Source: Candidatus Obscuribacterales bacterium
Lineage (GTDB): Bacteria > Cyanobacteriota > Vampirovibrionia > Obscuribacterales > Obscuribacteraceae
DNA: 33,679 bases
NCBI GenBank assembly: GCA_020050685.1
Contig: JAGVKG010000061.1
Span: 1-33,679, forward strand
Direction of reading: 5' to 3'
The first letter of the stretch is position 1. Each line of letters begins with the position of its first letter. A program made the translations under genes and the position numbers. This document shows positions 8,178-15,760 of this stretch, in pieces. Under the pieces are notes generated by a model, which did no database searches, was not told the DNA's origin, and saw only the letters and a list, made by a program, of their open reading frames with translations.

Positions 8178-9203
8178 TCACTCTTTGGTTACGGGACGGC
8201 TGAGCAAACTCTTTAGCGCATCGGCAGGCGTGGCTTCGCCATCAATAATTGCTTTTACTTGATCAACAATGGGCATATCGATGCCGAGCTTATGCGCAGA
8301 TTCGTAAACGGCGTGACAAGTCGATGCACCTTCGGTGACTTCTCCCAGTTGTTTAGCAATTGATTCTTTGGACTCGCCTTGCGACATCTTGAAGCCAAGT
8401 TGATAATTGCGCGAAAGTGGGCTTGTGCAAGTGGCAATTAGATCGCCCACTCCAGCCACGCCAAAAAATGTTTGCGGTTTGGCACCATAAGCAGCACCAA
8501 AACGAGTCATTTCGGAAAGCGCGCGTGCCATCAAGGCCGCCTTAGCATTGGTACCAAGTTTGAGACCATCTGTGCAGCCTGAGGCAATCGCGTAAATGTT
8601 TTTCAAGGCACCAGCTAATTCCACTCCGCAAACGTCGTCGTTTGTGTACAAGCGATAAGAGGGCACACTTAAGAGACTTTGGACGAAAGCAGCAGCTGTC
8701 GCTGTCTTGCTGGCAACTACAGCGGCAGTGGGCAGACCATTGATCATTTCGACTGCCAGGTTCGGACCGGACATGGCACAGACCGGATAGCCAGGTAGAA
8801 CTTGCTCCAAAATTTCCGACATGCGCATGAATGTACTTAGCTCAATGCCTTTGCAGGCATTGACAAGAATGGGCGGCGGTGTCGCTGCCAGTTTGTTGAC
8901 AATTGGTAAGGTCTTTGTCGCGACGTCACGCACTGCTTGCGCGGTGCAACAAAAAAGGATTGCTTGCGCACCAGTGAGTGCTTTCTCTAAGTCTGTTGTC
9001 ATCGAGACTTGGCTGGGAAGTTTAATTGGAATTGGCTTTTCAATAGAATGGGTTTGGTTGAAATTCGCTTCTTGCTCGGGAAAAATTGTCCAGACGGAAA
9101 CATCGGACACAGCACCGGCAAATAAATAGGCAAGCGTGCAGCCGAATGCGCCCGAGCCAAGCACGGCGATTTTTTGCCCTTTAATATCGGAGCTAGATGC
9201 CAT
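8178..9203 (-). CDS. gpsA: NAD(P)-dependent glycerol-3-phosphate dehydrogenase
   Basis: Reduces dihydroxyacetone phosphate to sn-glycerol-3-phosphate, the backbone for membrane phospholipids. The 341-residue length is typical. The Rossmann motif GSGAFG (16-21) is in place, followed by the family motifs CKGIE, SGPNLAVE, GVELAGALKNIYAIASG (with the catalytic lysine) and GVGDLIATCTSPLSRN. The start at 9203 has AGGAA about 9 bases upstream. It is the first gene of a tight three-gene operon with the GT4 glycosyltransferase and the nucleotidyltransferase fusion, a pairing that suggests coordinated envelope lipid and glycan synthesis, though this is only inference from order. Confidence 0.95.
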   Translation of the reverse strand: MASSSDIKGQKIAVLGSGAFGCTLAYLFAGAVSDVSVWTIFPEQEANFNQTHSIEKPIPIKLPSQVSMTTDLEKALTGAQAILFCCTAQAVRDVATKTLPIVNKLAATPPPILVNACKGIELSTFMRMSEILEQVLPGYPVCAMSGPNLAVEMINGLPTAAVVASKTATAAAFVQSLLSVPSYRLYTNDDVCGVELAGALKNIYAIASGCTDGLKLGTNAKAALMARALSEMTRFGAAYGAKPQTFFGVAGVGDLIATCTSPLSRNYQLGFKMSQGESKESIAKQLGEVTEGASTCHAVYESAHKLGIDMPIVDQVKAIIDGEATPADALKSLLSRPVTKE

Positions 9204-9252
9204 GAGGCATTTCCTGGAGTGGAGAGAAACGTGCTAAAAACAAGTGACAGCT

Positions 9253-9282
9253 ATTCTATCCTTGAAAAGCGCATACTGTCCT
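9253..9282 (-). promoter_or_regulatory. Putative promoter of the gpsA operon
   Basis: On the minus strand AGGACA (9277-9282) and TAGAAT (9253-9258) are spaced by 18 bases, about 50 bases before the gpsA ATG. The -10 is good and the -35 only partial. Confidence 0.35.
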
Positions 9283-9345
9283 AAATCTTTTGTACTTCGT
9301 GACAAATATCTAGGTGAATTTTTCTGGCAAATTGCAGGTAAAGAA

Positions 9346-9372
9346 AGAGAGACCGGGGGCGCCGGTCTCTCT
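9346..9372 (-). terminator. Intrinsic terminator of the rhodanese gene
   Basis: A perfect 11-bp inverted repeat (AGAGAGACCGG at 9346-9356 and its complement at 9362-9372) with a 5-base loop. Read on the minus strand it is followed by TTCTTTACC. It lies about 25 bases after the rhodanese stop codon and separates that gene from gpsA. Confidence 0.85.
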
Positions 9373-9397
9373 GGGGTTGATTAGGCGGGGTCAAATC

Positions 9398-9820
9398 TTA
9401 ACCGCAACCACCACCGGTAGTTGAGCAACTCGAGGTTTTTGCACCACTTTCAACTTTGTTGATTTGCGATGCCCATTCATCAAAGCCACCAATCAGTTCT
9501 TTGACCTTGAAGCCTTTGTTAGCAAGGACCAAGGCTGCCTTAGTAGCTAAGGTGCATGTGATGCTGTAGCAGTAAACTACGGTCACTACATCTTTGTTCA
9601 GCTTTGGCAAAACTTTCTCGATGTCCTCGAGTAGTACATGACACGATCCTGGAATGTGTGACTTCTCAAACAATTCCTTCGTGCGCAAGTCAATAATCTG
9701 AAACTGTTCATTCGCTTCAATTGCTCTATTGAGACCAATTGGAGAAATTTCGAATGCAAGTTTGTCTTCGAAATATTGCACTGCGCGTGTAGCTTCTTTG
9801 CTAAGTGTTTCAACAGCCAT
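9398..9820 (-). CDS. Single-domain rhodanese-like sulfurtransferase with Cys-containing tail
   Basis: A 140-residue protein with a rhodanese fold at ~25-120: IIDLRTKELFEKSHIPGS (Asp44, Arg46), the active-site loop starting at Cys84 (VVYCYSITCTLA), then a GF-x-V-x-EL-x-GGFDEW end typical of the family. Family members carry sulfur as a persulfide on the active cysteine. The loop is atypical, with a second cysteine (Cys89) where a small or basic residue is usual, and the tail adds Cys132 and Cys139 (SSCSTTGGGCG). This may be a metal, persulfide or disulfide site. A strong AAAGGAGG precedes the ATG. It is divergent from an HxlR-type regulator, which suggests control by that regulator and a role in thiol, sulfide or electrophile stress (inference). 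Confidence 0.87.
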   Translation of the reverse strand: MAVETLSKEATRAVQYFEDKLAFEISPIGLNRAIEANEQFQIIDLRTKELFEKSHIPGSCHVLLEDIEKVLPKLNKDVVTVVYCYSITCTLATKAALVLANKGFKVKELIGGFDEWASQINKVESGAKTSSCSTTGGGCG

Positions 9821-9878
9821 TTTCTTTCATCCTCCTTTAAGGGATTTGCTACGGGGTTATTGCTTATTCACTGATGCC

Positions 9879-9948
9879 ATAATAGAATGAAGTGGTATCC
9901 AAGCGCAAGAAGGCACTAAAAAGTGGTGTAGTATATAAATGGATACCA
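9879..9948. promoter_or_regulatory. Divergent promoter region with 9-bp inverted-repeat operator candidate
   Basis: TGGTATCCA (9893-9901) and its exact reverse complement TGGATACCA (9940-9948) lie between the rhodanese and hxlR-type genes. For the rhodanese gene, TTGCGC (9903-9908) and TATTAT (9879-9884) on the minus strand form a promoter with an 18-base spacer, and the first repeat arm lies in that spacer. For the regulator, a TATAAA-like -10 at about 9933-9939 lies directly before the second arm. Both placements suit repression by the adjacent regulator. Confidence 0.5.
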
Positions 9949-9991
9949 TTAAGCCTGGTAAGCGTTTTGGGGCTCAGAAGAGGTGAAAGCC

Positions 9992-10408
9992 ATGGGATCT
10001 ATAAAAGAGCAATGCACGGATAAGGATGGGCTTTTCTTAAATCTGAAGTGCCCAATCATGGCTGCAATTGCCATGATTTCCGACAAATGGAAAGTACTTA
10101 TTATATGTAAGTTGCGCGGCGGTACGCTGCGGTTCAATGAATTAAAGCGTGAACTGCATGGTGTTACGCAAAGAGTATTGACGCATCAGCTGCGAGATTT
10201 GGAAGCGGATGGTTTGGTTGCTCGTAAGATTTATGCGGAAGTGCCACCACGAGTGGAATACTCGCTGACAAAACTAGGAATGACTTTAGTGCCTGTTTTG
10301 GAAAGTTTGGAAAGTTGGGCGCGCGAGCATTCGGCTGCTTTACATGAAGCGCATCGAAAATCCCTAGAGCAATTTGAAAAGCAAATGGCAAAAAAGGGAA
10401 TTGCCTAA
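9992..10408 (+). CDS. HxlR-family winged-helix transcriptional regulator
   Basis: A 138-residue DNA-binding regulator. The HxlR pattern is clear: KCPIMAAIAMISDKWKVLII (19-38), then LRFNELKRELHGVTQRVLT and LRDLEADGLVARKIY, ending in VEYSLTKLG. Known family members often sense reactive electrophiles or oxidants through cysteines; here Cys20 sits just before the first helix, with Cys8 and Cys39 nearby. I chose ATG 9992, with GAGGTG a suitable distance upstream; a GTG at 9983 is possible. It faces away from the rhodanese gene across a region with a 9-bp inverted repeat, and a monooxygenase-fold gene follows 50 bases downstream. Autoregulation together with control of the rhodanese gene is the simplest reading. 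Confidence 0.88.
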   Translation: MGSIKEQCTDKDGLFLNLKCPIMAAIAMISDKWKVLIICKLRGGTLRFNELKRELHGVTQRVLTHQLRDLEADGLVARKIYAEVPPRVEYSLTKLGMTLVPVLESLESWAREHSAALHEAHRKSLEQFEKQMAKKGIA

Positions 10409-10458
10409 AAGTGATCTATTATTGATTCAGATTTGTATGAAGTTGAAAGGAGCGTCTG

Positions 10459-10758
10459 ATGGTACTGGTGATTTTTCGCTCGGTGTTGCGCGAAGGTGTT
10501 GATGGAAAATATTCTGTCATCGCCAAAGAAATGGAAGAACTGGTATCAACAATGCCTGGTTTTATTTCCGCAAAGGACTTTACCGCCGCTGATGGCGAGC
10601 GAGTGTCGATCATTGAATTCGAATCAGAAGAAGCAATTCAAGCTTGGTACCGCCACCCCGATCACCTTATCGCTCAACAACGCGGACGTGATGAATTCTA
10701 CAAGAGCTTCAAAGTAGACGTATGCACGCCAACTCGCTCCTATTCGGTTCAGTGTTAA
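10459..10758 (+). CDS. ABM-fold (antibiotic biosynthesis monooxygenase-like) protein
   Basis: A 99-residue small ferredoxin-like alpha/beta protein of the ABM superfamily. The N-terminal strand VLVIFRSVL, the MPGFISAKDF segment, the strand VSIIEFESEEAIQAWYRHPDH and the closing DVCTPTRSYSV fit the family. Such proteins act on quinones, haem or polyketides, or have no known substrate, and usually dimerise. AAAGGAG lies shortly before the ATG. The gene is 50 bases downstream of the HxlR-type regulator on the same strand and is probably co-transcribed. Together with the divergent rhodanese it suggests a small detoxification or redox response set; the substrate cannot be told from sequence. Confidence 0.82.
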   Translation: MVLVIFRSVLREGVDGKYSVIAKEMEELVSTMPGFISAKDFTAADGERVSIIEFESEEAIQAWYRHPDHLIAQQRGRDEFYKSFKVDVCTPTRSYSVQC

Positions 10759-10956
10759 TCGTGCGTCTTGGAACTGCTCAGAATTAGCAACTGGGGCAGT
10801 TGGCATTGGACCTTGATTGAGCAAGGGCGTATACAGCGTTATCGATCTGGTTGATTTGTTGTCATAATTTTGTGCAATCAAATTGCAAATTAATCACTTG
10901 ACTGTGAACTTTTTGCGACCCAAAACGTCTATATAAGTATGACGGGACTGTCGGTG

Positions 10957-10985
10957 TTGATAAGTGATACAAATACTTGTATCAT
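10957..10985 (+). promoter_or_regulatory. Promoter with palindromic operator before the XRE regulator
   Basis: TTGATA (10957-10962) and TATCAT (10980-10985) are 17 bases apart. Between and overlapping them is a perfect palindrome, TGATACAA (10965-10972) and TTGTATCA (10977-10984), with a 4-base centre. Transcription would start near 10992, so the ATG at 11015 rather than the TTG at 11000 is likely the start. Autorepression by the downstream XRE protein is a natural reading. Confidence 0.6.
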
Positions 10986-11014
10986 AATAGGGAGGCAAGT
11001 TGCGAGGAAAGCGT

Positions 11015-11347
11015 ATGGCGAAATGCTTAGACAACGAAAAGGCCAATGATGCTTTTGAACTTGAGGCAAGCTCAGGCAATGTGTTTAAGGATATTGGTTT
11101 CCCGGACGAGGACGCGGCAAATCTCTTGGTGCGTACGCGTCTAATGAGTAAAATCCGTGATTTGATTGAGGCCAGCGGAATGTCCCAAAGACGAATGGCA
11201 GAATTTATGGGTGTGCCGCAACCGAGAATTGCAGAGATTATGGGAATGAAAATTCAATACTTCAGTGTGGACACTTTACTTAAATACCTGAACCGGCTTG
11301 GACAGCACGTTGAGTTTAGATTTTTTGATCGGGACCAGGTTGCTTGA
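11015..11347 (+). CDS. XRE-family antitoxin-like regulator (HTH_37 type), orphan
   Basis: A 110-residue DNA-binding protein. The pattern FKDIGFPDEDAANLLVRTRL, followed by a helix-turn-helix at about 57-78 (SQRRMAEFMGVPQPRIAEIM) and FSVDTLLKYLNRLGQHVEF, matches the HTH_37 group of XRE regulators, often antitoxins of HigBA-like pairs. No RelE/HigB-type toxin gene lies before it (256 bases without a convincing reading frame) or after it, where the convergent gene ends 18 bases away. It may be a solitary regulator or the remnant of a pair. The ATG at 11015 has GAGGA upstream. A palindrome in its promoter suggests autoregulation. Confidence 0.82.
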   Translation: MAKCLDNEKANDAFELEASSGNVFKDIGFPDEDAANLLVRTRLMSKIRDLIEASGMSQRRMAEFMGVPQPRIAEIMGMKIQYFSVDTLLKYLNRLGQHVEFRFFDRDQVA

Positions 11348-11365
11348 AGTGCTGCGGGTCTGCGA

Positions 11366-14300
11366 TCAGCTGCTCCAGCGATAAAGTTGTGGGCAACTAT
11401 TTTGATCGAGAGTGTAGAAGACAATCTGGCTGTAGACGGAATATAAATAGTCGCCTGCTTTAGTCTGGTCTTTGAAATTGTAACTGGCGTATTGGTTGGT
11501 ATTAGTGAGCAACAAATGATCACTGCGCCACTTTTCCCATTGTGCTTGTGTGTAGTTGCTGACTATCTGTACACCACTGGTTACGGCAGTGCCAAATCCT
11601 GTGGCGTCGCGCGCGGCCATTCCGCGATAGAGTCCGCCTTTCATTGCCGGATCATTGTTAGCAGCCGATGTAGTTCCAGGAGGAGCAAAAGAATTTGTGT
11701 AGAGAACTTTATCCATCCAATCATTTCCGGTATAAAAGTGCATTTCTGCCCCATTGAAGGAATAGCTAACGTTGCCCGATGGATCGGTGGACACAGATAC
11801 TTTGCTCAAATCACTATTTTTGTTGCTTCCTGGTGAATCAAAAGCGGCATATGAATGCAAATTGACAAATGGTTTGGTGACGCACGAGGTTGTCGGTGGT
11901 CCGATTGGTGCTGGACATCTTAATGTCCACTCGGCAGCGAGTGCTGGATATCCTTGGGTTGCTGGAATACTATTGGACCCTTCGGCAGAGGGATTGGCGA
12001 AATAACCGGTCGAGGCAGAATAGTTGTAAGCATTGTCTCTAGCAATGCAATTCCAGACTTCCTGCAAGGATGAACCTGGTGATTTTGTTACAAGAGATGC
12101 CGTGTTTTGATAGGCAAGTTGTCCTTCCAAAACATTGTTGCCGTAAATTGTCATCTTAGGATTATCTTTGCTTATTGAACCACTGGTGCCACCAGATGTG
12201 GCATCACCTTTAACGCTGAAGACAATGATGTTTAAATTTTGTTGTGGTACAGTTCCGGCAGCTAGAGCAGGTTGTAAAAATGTATCTCGGCTTGGCCCGC
12301 TTCCGATTGCTGCTTTGCGGGACGAAACAAAAAAGAGAATAGGTGCTTCGCCTTCCTTGACCGGTGGTGCGCACCAATCTCTCACTGGGCAAGCGGCGTC
12401 TTGTCCTGTGTTAACGGGCTCTTTGCCCATAATTTCTTCTTTGGTAGCGGCTCTACCCGGTGGATAGAAATTACCACCGGCAAGCTCGTAGCTTAAGGAG
12501 TTGGCTTTGGTCACACCTAATGCTGTTAGGGCTTTCCTGTCATTCATCATTCCCAAAGAAACATTGACACCAGATGAACCATTCAACATCGCAGCCATGG
12601 CTCTTCCCAAAACAAACATGTCTTGAGTGCGTTTTTCTTCCAACTTGCAAAACTCTTCTGCCATAGATGCAGCGGCTTGGCGATCCTTTTGCATTGTTTC
12701 GCTCATCTTCTTGAGTTTTTCTTCTTCGGCTTTTACTTCACCATATTTGAGATCGAAAACTTCCTTGCCAGCTTTTATGGTTTGAGCTCCATATTGATTC
12801 ATTTCAGCAATAGCATTCCAAAAGTCAAAAAGACTTTCAGCTGGATTGCCGTTGGTAGTAACTACCCCACCGCGTTCATTCATTGCAACAACCAGTGAAG
12901 CATCCGGCAACGTCATATCAGCTGCCACATAACCAAAAACATTGGCGAATTGTCGCCTGTAAGCGTCGGGATCTTTGTCAAAGTTTCTTAGATCGCGAGG
13001 GTCGTTTACGCCGTCGGTTGGTACGTTGAACAATCCAAAGGTAACTGGATATTTTGGTGTAACGTTTGCATAGGCTGCTGGTATAAATGGATTGCCTTGC
13101 TCAAAGATTGCACTCGATGTTTGTGTGCTCCCAGCGTACAAATTAAGATCTGCGGAAAGTCCATTCACAACTGCTTCGGCATTCGGGCGCAAATAAAGTG
13201 AATGCAGCCAATCATAAACGCAATAAGCGAGTACCACACTTGGATCGTCCGTGCCTCTTGTGCGATAACTACTCGGTTCAAGCGTGGCTTTGCTGTTTGC
13301 TGGTACGGCACCACCTTTGGCGATTAACCAAGCGCCTAAACTTTGCTTATTCCAGGTGGGCGTATACGAACTTGCTGTGCCTAGCTGTGTTGCTGGTACA
13401 AGCGTTTTGTTCTGGGAATTTATTTCCGGTGGCACTGCCGTCAATTTGATCTGCGTGGAATTCATGATTGTACGTACTGATGTACAATCAGGTCCTTGAC
13501 CCTTTGGCGGCGGGCCGCCAGGCATAGCAAGTTGGAGTGTACCGGTATTGAATGCACGGATCGGACCGCCGCAAGCTGCTACGGCAGCGTTGTGCAATGT
13601 GCTGGTTGGACGGCGTGTCTCCAGTTTATCCTTCTCTTCTTTTTGCAAGTTTGCCGCGGCAATAACTTCTTGATCGACTTCAGCCCTCACCAAATATGGT
13701 GGCAGATAACCGGGCCAATTATCAACGCCACTGGGATCGGGAAATTCGCAAGCTTGTCCGCTTACCAAAGAAATCTCATTGCCGATTGGCAGGAACTGAA
13801 AATGAAATGTTCCCTGACTGCCGTTGGCAGAAAACAATACCGGCACATCAACCATCGGCCTGTAGACAGTTGTGCTGCCGGATGCAACGGAGGTGCTAGC
13901 ACCAACTTGACCAATGTTTTGTGGTGCGGGTACAGGGATGTTGGTTGTTCCTTGTGGGGACTGATACCATCCTGCGCTAAGCAGAATGTTTCCCTTTCGT
14001 TTTCCTCCGCCGAGCTTAACTTGATTCTCGTCATAAGTCCGATTGGCATCATCAATAATGCTGATGGTGTTTCCGTCCTTGTCTGAAAAAGTCATGTCGT
14101 TAAAAGCGCGAACGATTTTCTTTCGCAATGTCAGGCAATCGGCTTGAGCTCGTTGCAAGTCGTCGGCAGCCAATACAAGCATGGTTGAGCTGCCCAATTT
14201 GTTGGCAATGATTGCATCCAATCGCACGGTTGCCATCAATGTATTGATGCCGATCACCGGACGGTTATCTTTTTTGCGTGGCAGATCATCGACAAGTCCG

Positions 14301-14518
14301 ACGATGCCGAAGTGGCAACCATCTTTGTCATCAATAACGATATGGCTCATATCTTTAGCTGCCGCCAAACTGGCAGCGTCTATGGCTGTTTGTGCTTCTT
14401 TGTGAGTGCCAACTAGTTGAGCAAAATTAATTGCCAGATATGCCACTACCAAAAGCGCAAAAATTGTGATGACCACTAACACCAGCGTGTTTCCGCAATT
14501 GGATCTTGCTGATTTCAT
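11366..14518 (-). CDS. Large TadG-like pilus-assembly/secreted protein
   Basis: A 1050-residue protein with one N-terminal membrane segment (residues ~11-33, VLVVITIFALLVVAYLAI) followed by AQTAIDAASLAAAKDMS (42-58). This is the hallmark start of TadE/TadG-like Flp pilus assembly proteins. The remainder should lie outside the cytoplasmic membrane. It includes a charged helical stretch near 575-640 that could be a coiled coil, and long Gly/Ser/Thr/Asn/Pro-rich segments with about a dozen cysteines. It is two or more times longer than ordinary TadG proteins, and I see no clear von Willebrand MIDAS motif. AAGGAG precedes the ATG, and a near-consensus promoter lies 140 bases upstream. No other tad genes are in the window, so a role in pili is only suggested. 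Confidence 0.72.
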   Translation of the reverse strand: MKSARSNCGNTLVLVVITIFALLVVAYLAINFAQLVGTHKEAQTAIDAASLAAAKDMSHIVIDDKDGCHFGIVGLVDDLPRKKDNRPVIGINTLMATVRLDAIIANKLGSSTMLVLAADDLQRAQADCLTLRKKIVRAFNDMTFSDKDGNTISIIDDANRTYDENQVKLGGGKRKGNILLSAGWYQSPQGTTNIPVPAPQNIGQVGASTSVASGSTTVYRPMVDVPVLFSANGSQGTFHFQFLPIGNEISLVSGQACEFPDPSGVDNWPGYLPPYLVRAEVDQEVIAAANLQKEEKDKLETRRPTSTLHNAAVAACGGPIRAFNTGTLQLAMPGGPPPKGQGPDCTSVRTIMNSTQIKLTAVPPEINSQNKTLVPATQLGTASSYTPTWNKQSLGAWLIAKGGAVPANSKATLEPSSYRTRGTDDPSVVLAYCVYDWLHSLYLRPNAEAVVNGLSADLNLYAGSTQTSSAIFEQGNPFIPAAYANVTPKYPVTFGLFNVPTDGVNDPRDLRNFDKDPDAYRRQFANVFGYVAADMTLPDASLVVAMNERGGVVTTNGNPAESLFDFWNAIAEMNQYGAQTIKAGKEVFDLKYGEVKAEEEKLKKMSETMQKDRQAAASMAEEFCKLEEKRTQDMFVLGRAMAAMLNGSSGVNVSLGMMNDRKALTALGVTKANSLSYELAGGNFYPPGRAATKEEIMGKEPVNTGQDAACPVRDWCAPPVKEGEAPILFFVSSRKAAIGSGPSRDTFLQPALAAGTVPQQNLNIIVFSVKGDATSGGTSGSISKDNPKMTIYGNNVLEGQLAYQNTASLVTKSPGSSLQEVWNCIARDNAYNYSASTGYFANPSAEGSNSIPATQGYPALAAEWTLRCPAPIGPPTTSCVTKPFVNLHSYAAFDSPGSNKNSDLSKVSVSTDPSGNVSYSFNGAEMHFYTGNDWMDKVLYTNSFAPPGTTSAANNDPAMKGGLYRGMAARDATGFGTAVTSGVQIVSNYTQAQWEKWRSDHLLLTNTNQYASYNFKDQTKAGDYLYSVYSQIVFYTLDQNSCPQLYRWSS

Positions 14519-14835
14519 ATGGATAGCTCCTTACCGGCAAACAAAAACAGCTGCACACGGTCGAAAAGAACTTGCCGAACAAACTTAGATGGATAGATTT
14601 CTGGAACTAGTAAGAACTTGCTCTGAGCAAGAGCAGAACTAGATAAACTCTGTTTAATAATATCAAAAGTGTTCAATATATGTCAAGAGGTTGTGCTGAT
14701 AACAAAATTGAATGCGCTAAGCGGGTCAAATGTTCGTCAGGTAAAGGTTTTGGGCAACAATCAACGGGTTGCCGGAGGGTACCGTTGAAACTGGCAGCCA
14801 AAATTAATATGTTCTAGTTAAATCTGTTTGGATCT
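14519..14835. other. 317-bp intergenic region with promoter and hairpins
   Basis: No gene is seen. It contains the promoter of the TadG-like gene (14657-14686). Its leader holds a nested inverted repeat: outer CTAGT/ACTAG (14607-14611, 14638-14642) and inner CTTGCT/AGCAAG (14617-14622, 14626-14631). A 7-bp inverted repeat, TCAACGG/CCGTTGA, spans 14761-14788. That last hairpin has no T-tract, so it is only a weak candidate for ending the toxin-antitoxin transcript. Confidence 0.6.
14657..14686 (-). promoter_or_regulatory. Near-consensus sigma-70-type promoter of the TadG-like gene
   Basis: On the minus strand TTGACA (14681-14686) and TATTAT (14657-14662) are separated by 18 bases. The -35 is a perfect consensus and the -10 matches at five of six positions. 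The predicted leader is about 130 nt and includes a nested hairpin. Confidence 0.7.
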
Positions 14836-15333
14836 TTACCTCTTGAGCTCGCGATCGATGTCTGACATAAGTCTATTGAGGTGAAGTGGATCTTCAGGCA
14901 GCGGCTCAAAATCGTACTGCTCGTAAAATGCTTTAGCCCTGTCATCCTTGGCATGAATGACAAAAGCTCTTAGTCCAGCTAAGCGCGATGCGCTGAATGC
15001 TCTGTAGAGGGCATCTTTCAGAAGTCCTTTGCCTAGCCCTTTCCCCTGCATCGACTGGTCTATGGCAAGTCTGGCTAAGATGATTATTGGAATAGCTGCA
15101 TAACCGCCAAGCCCTTTGGTCATGCGGCTCGGTGCGGTTTCGCGACTGATCGAACCATAGAGCAGTGTGTAGTATCCAACGACCTGGTTGTTCGATAATG
15201 CCACGTAAGTGACTGTGCCATGACTACGTTGACTCTGAAGCGCATGTTTGTGAAGGTACGTGTTCAGTGCTGCCTCGCCGCAATCGAAACTATCGACTTT
15301 GTGCTCCGGCTTAAGGGGGCAGGGACCTTCCAT
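14836..15333 (-). CDS. GNAT acetyltransferase toxin (TacT/AtaT-like)
   Basis: A 165-residue acetyltransferase. Known TacT-type toxins acetylate the aminoacyl group of charged tRNA and stop translation. The group pattern is present: DSFDCGEAALNTYLHKHA (14-31), VVGYYTLLYGS, ILARLAIDQSMQGKGLGKGLL with the acetyl-CoA loop Q96-G-K-G-L-G101, and FYEQYDF with Tyr137 at the position of the catalytic tyrosine. The start codon overlaps the antitoxin stop (TAATG), as usual in these pairs. It appears intact. The tRNA target cannot be told from sequence. Confidence 0.9.
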   Translation of the reverse strand: MEGPCPLKPEHKVDSFDCGEAALNTYLHKHALQSQRSHGTVTYVALSNNQVVGYYTLLYGSISRETAPSRMTKGLGGYAAIPIIILARLAIDQSMQGKGLGKGLLKDALYRAFSASRLAGLRAFVIHAKDDRAKAFYEQYDFEPLPEDPLHLNRLMSDIDRELKR

Positions 15334-15626
15334 TATTGTTCCTTATCAAACACGCTAGGCTCGGTCAGCAGTTTTCGCAGTCTTGGATATTCGCGTGGAG
15401 CAGCTTCAAGAGCATCACAGAAGACTTTCCATTGATCGCCTGAAAGAATGAGATGACGTTGCTCCAGTACAACATTCTGGGCGGCTTCATAAGCCTGCTC
15501 CAATACAAAATTGCTAACTGTTGTTTGCTTGAGCTCGGCGGCCTGAGCAATAACTTGTTTTTGTTGAGGCGTTACCCGAATGTTCAGGTTCGTTGCTCGC
15601 TTTCTATTATTTGCTGTGCTTGCCAT
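15333..15626 (-). CDS. DUF1778 ribbon-helix-helix antitoxin (TacA-like)
   Basis: A 97-residue antitoxin. The N-terminal half, RATNLNIRVTPQQKQVIAQA (~10-29), is a DUF1778 ribbon-helix-helix DNA-binding domain. The C-terminal half (ILSGDQWKVFCDALEAAPRE) is the toxin-wrapping segment seen in TacA proteins. I chose the ATG at 15626 because AAGGAG lies 9 bases upstream; the frame is open to 15764 but that extension is not protein-like. It is translationally coupled to the toxin. Palindromes overlap its likely promoter, so the antitoxin probably represses the operon. Confidence 0.9.
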   Translation of the reverse strand: MASTANNRKRATNLNIRVTPQQKQVIAQAAELKQTTVSNFVLEQAYEAAQNVVLEQRHLILSGDQWKVFCDALEAAPREYPRLRKLLTEPSVFDKEQ

Positions 15627-15663
15627 GATGGCATTCTCCTTACGATTAGCCTGTATCCATGCT

Positions 15664-15689
15664 ATCATATGTAAGCACATTGTGCGCAC
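15664..15689 (-). promoter_or_regulatory. Putative TA promoter/operator
   Basis: A -10-like TATGAT (15664-15669, minus strand) is followed upstream by two overlapping palindromes: GCACA-T-TGTGC (15675-15685) and GTGCGCAC (15682-15689). They occupy the spacer where a ribbon-helix-helix antitoxin would bind. The -35 is not recognisable. Confidence 0.4.
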
Positions 15690-15760
15690 GCGCTTTTGGC
15701 GATTGCCCCTATAACTGCTGATGCTGCGGAAGATTTTTGAAAGATCTACCTGAAGTGCCC

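Noticed and set aside
10759-10956. Search for a HigB-like toxin before the XRE regulator
   Set aside because: No reading frame of suitable length with a ribosome binding site is present; a minus-strand frame there overlaps the ABM gene and is not toxin-like.
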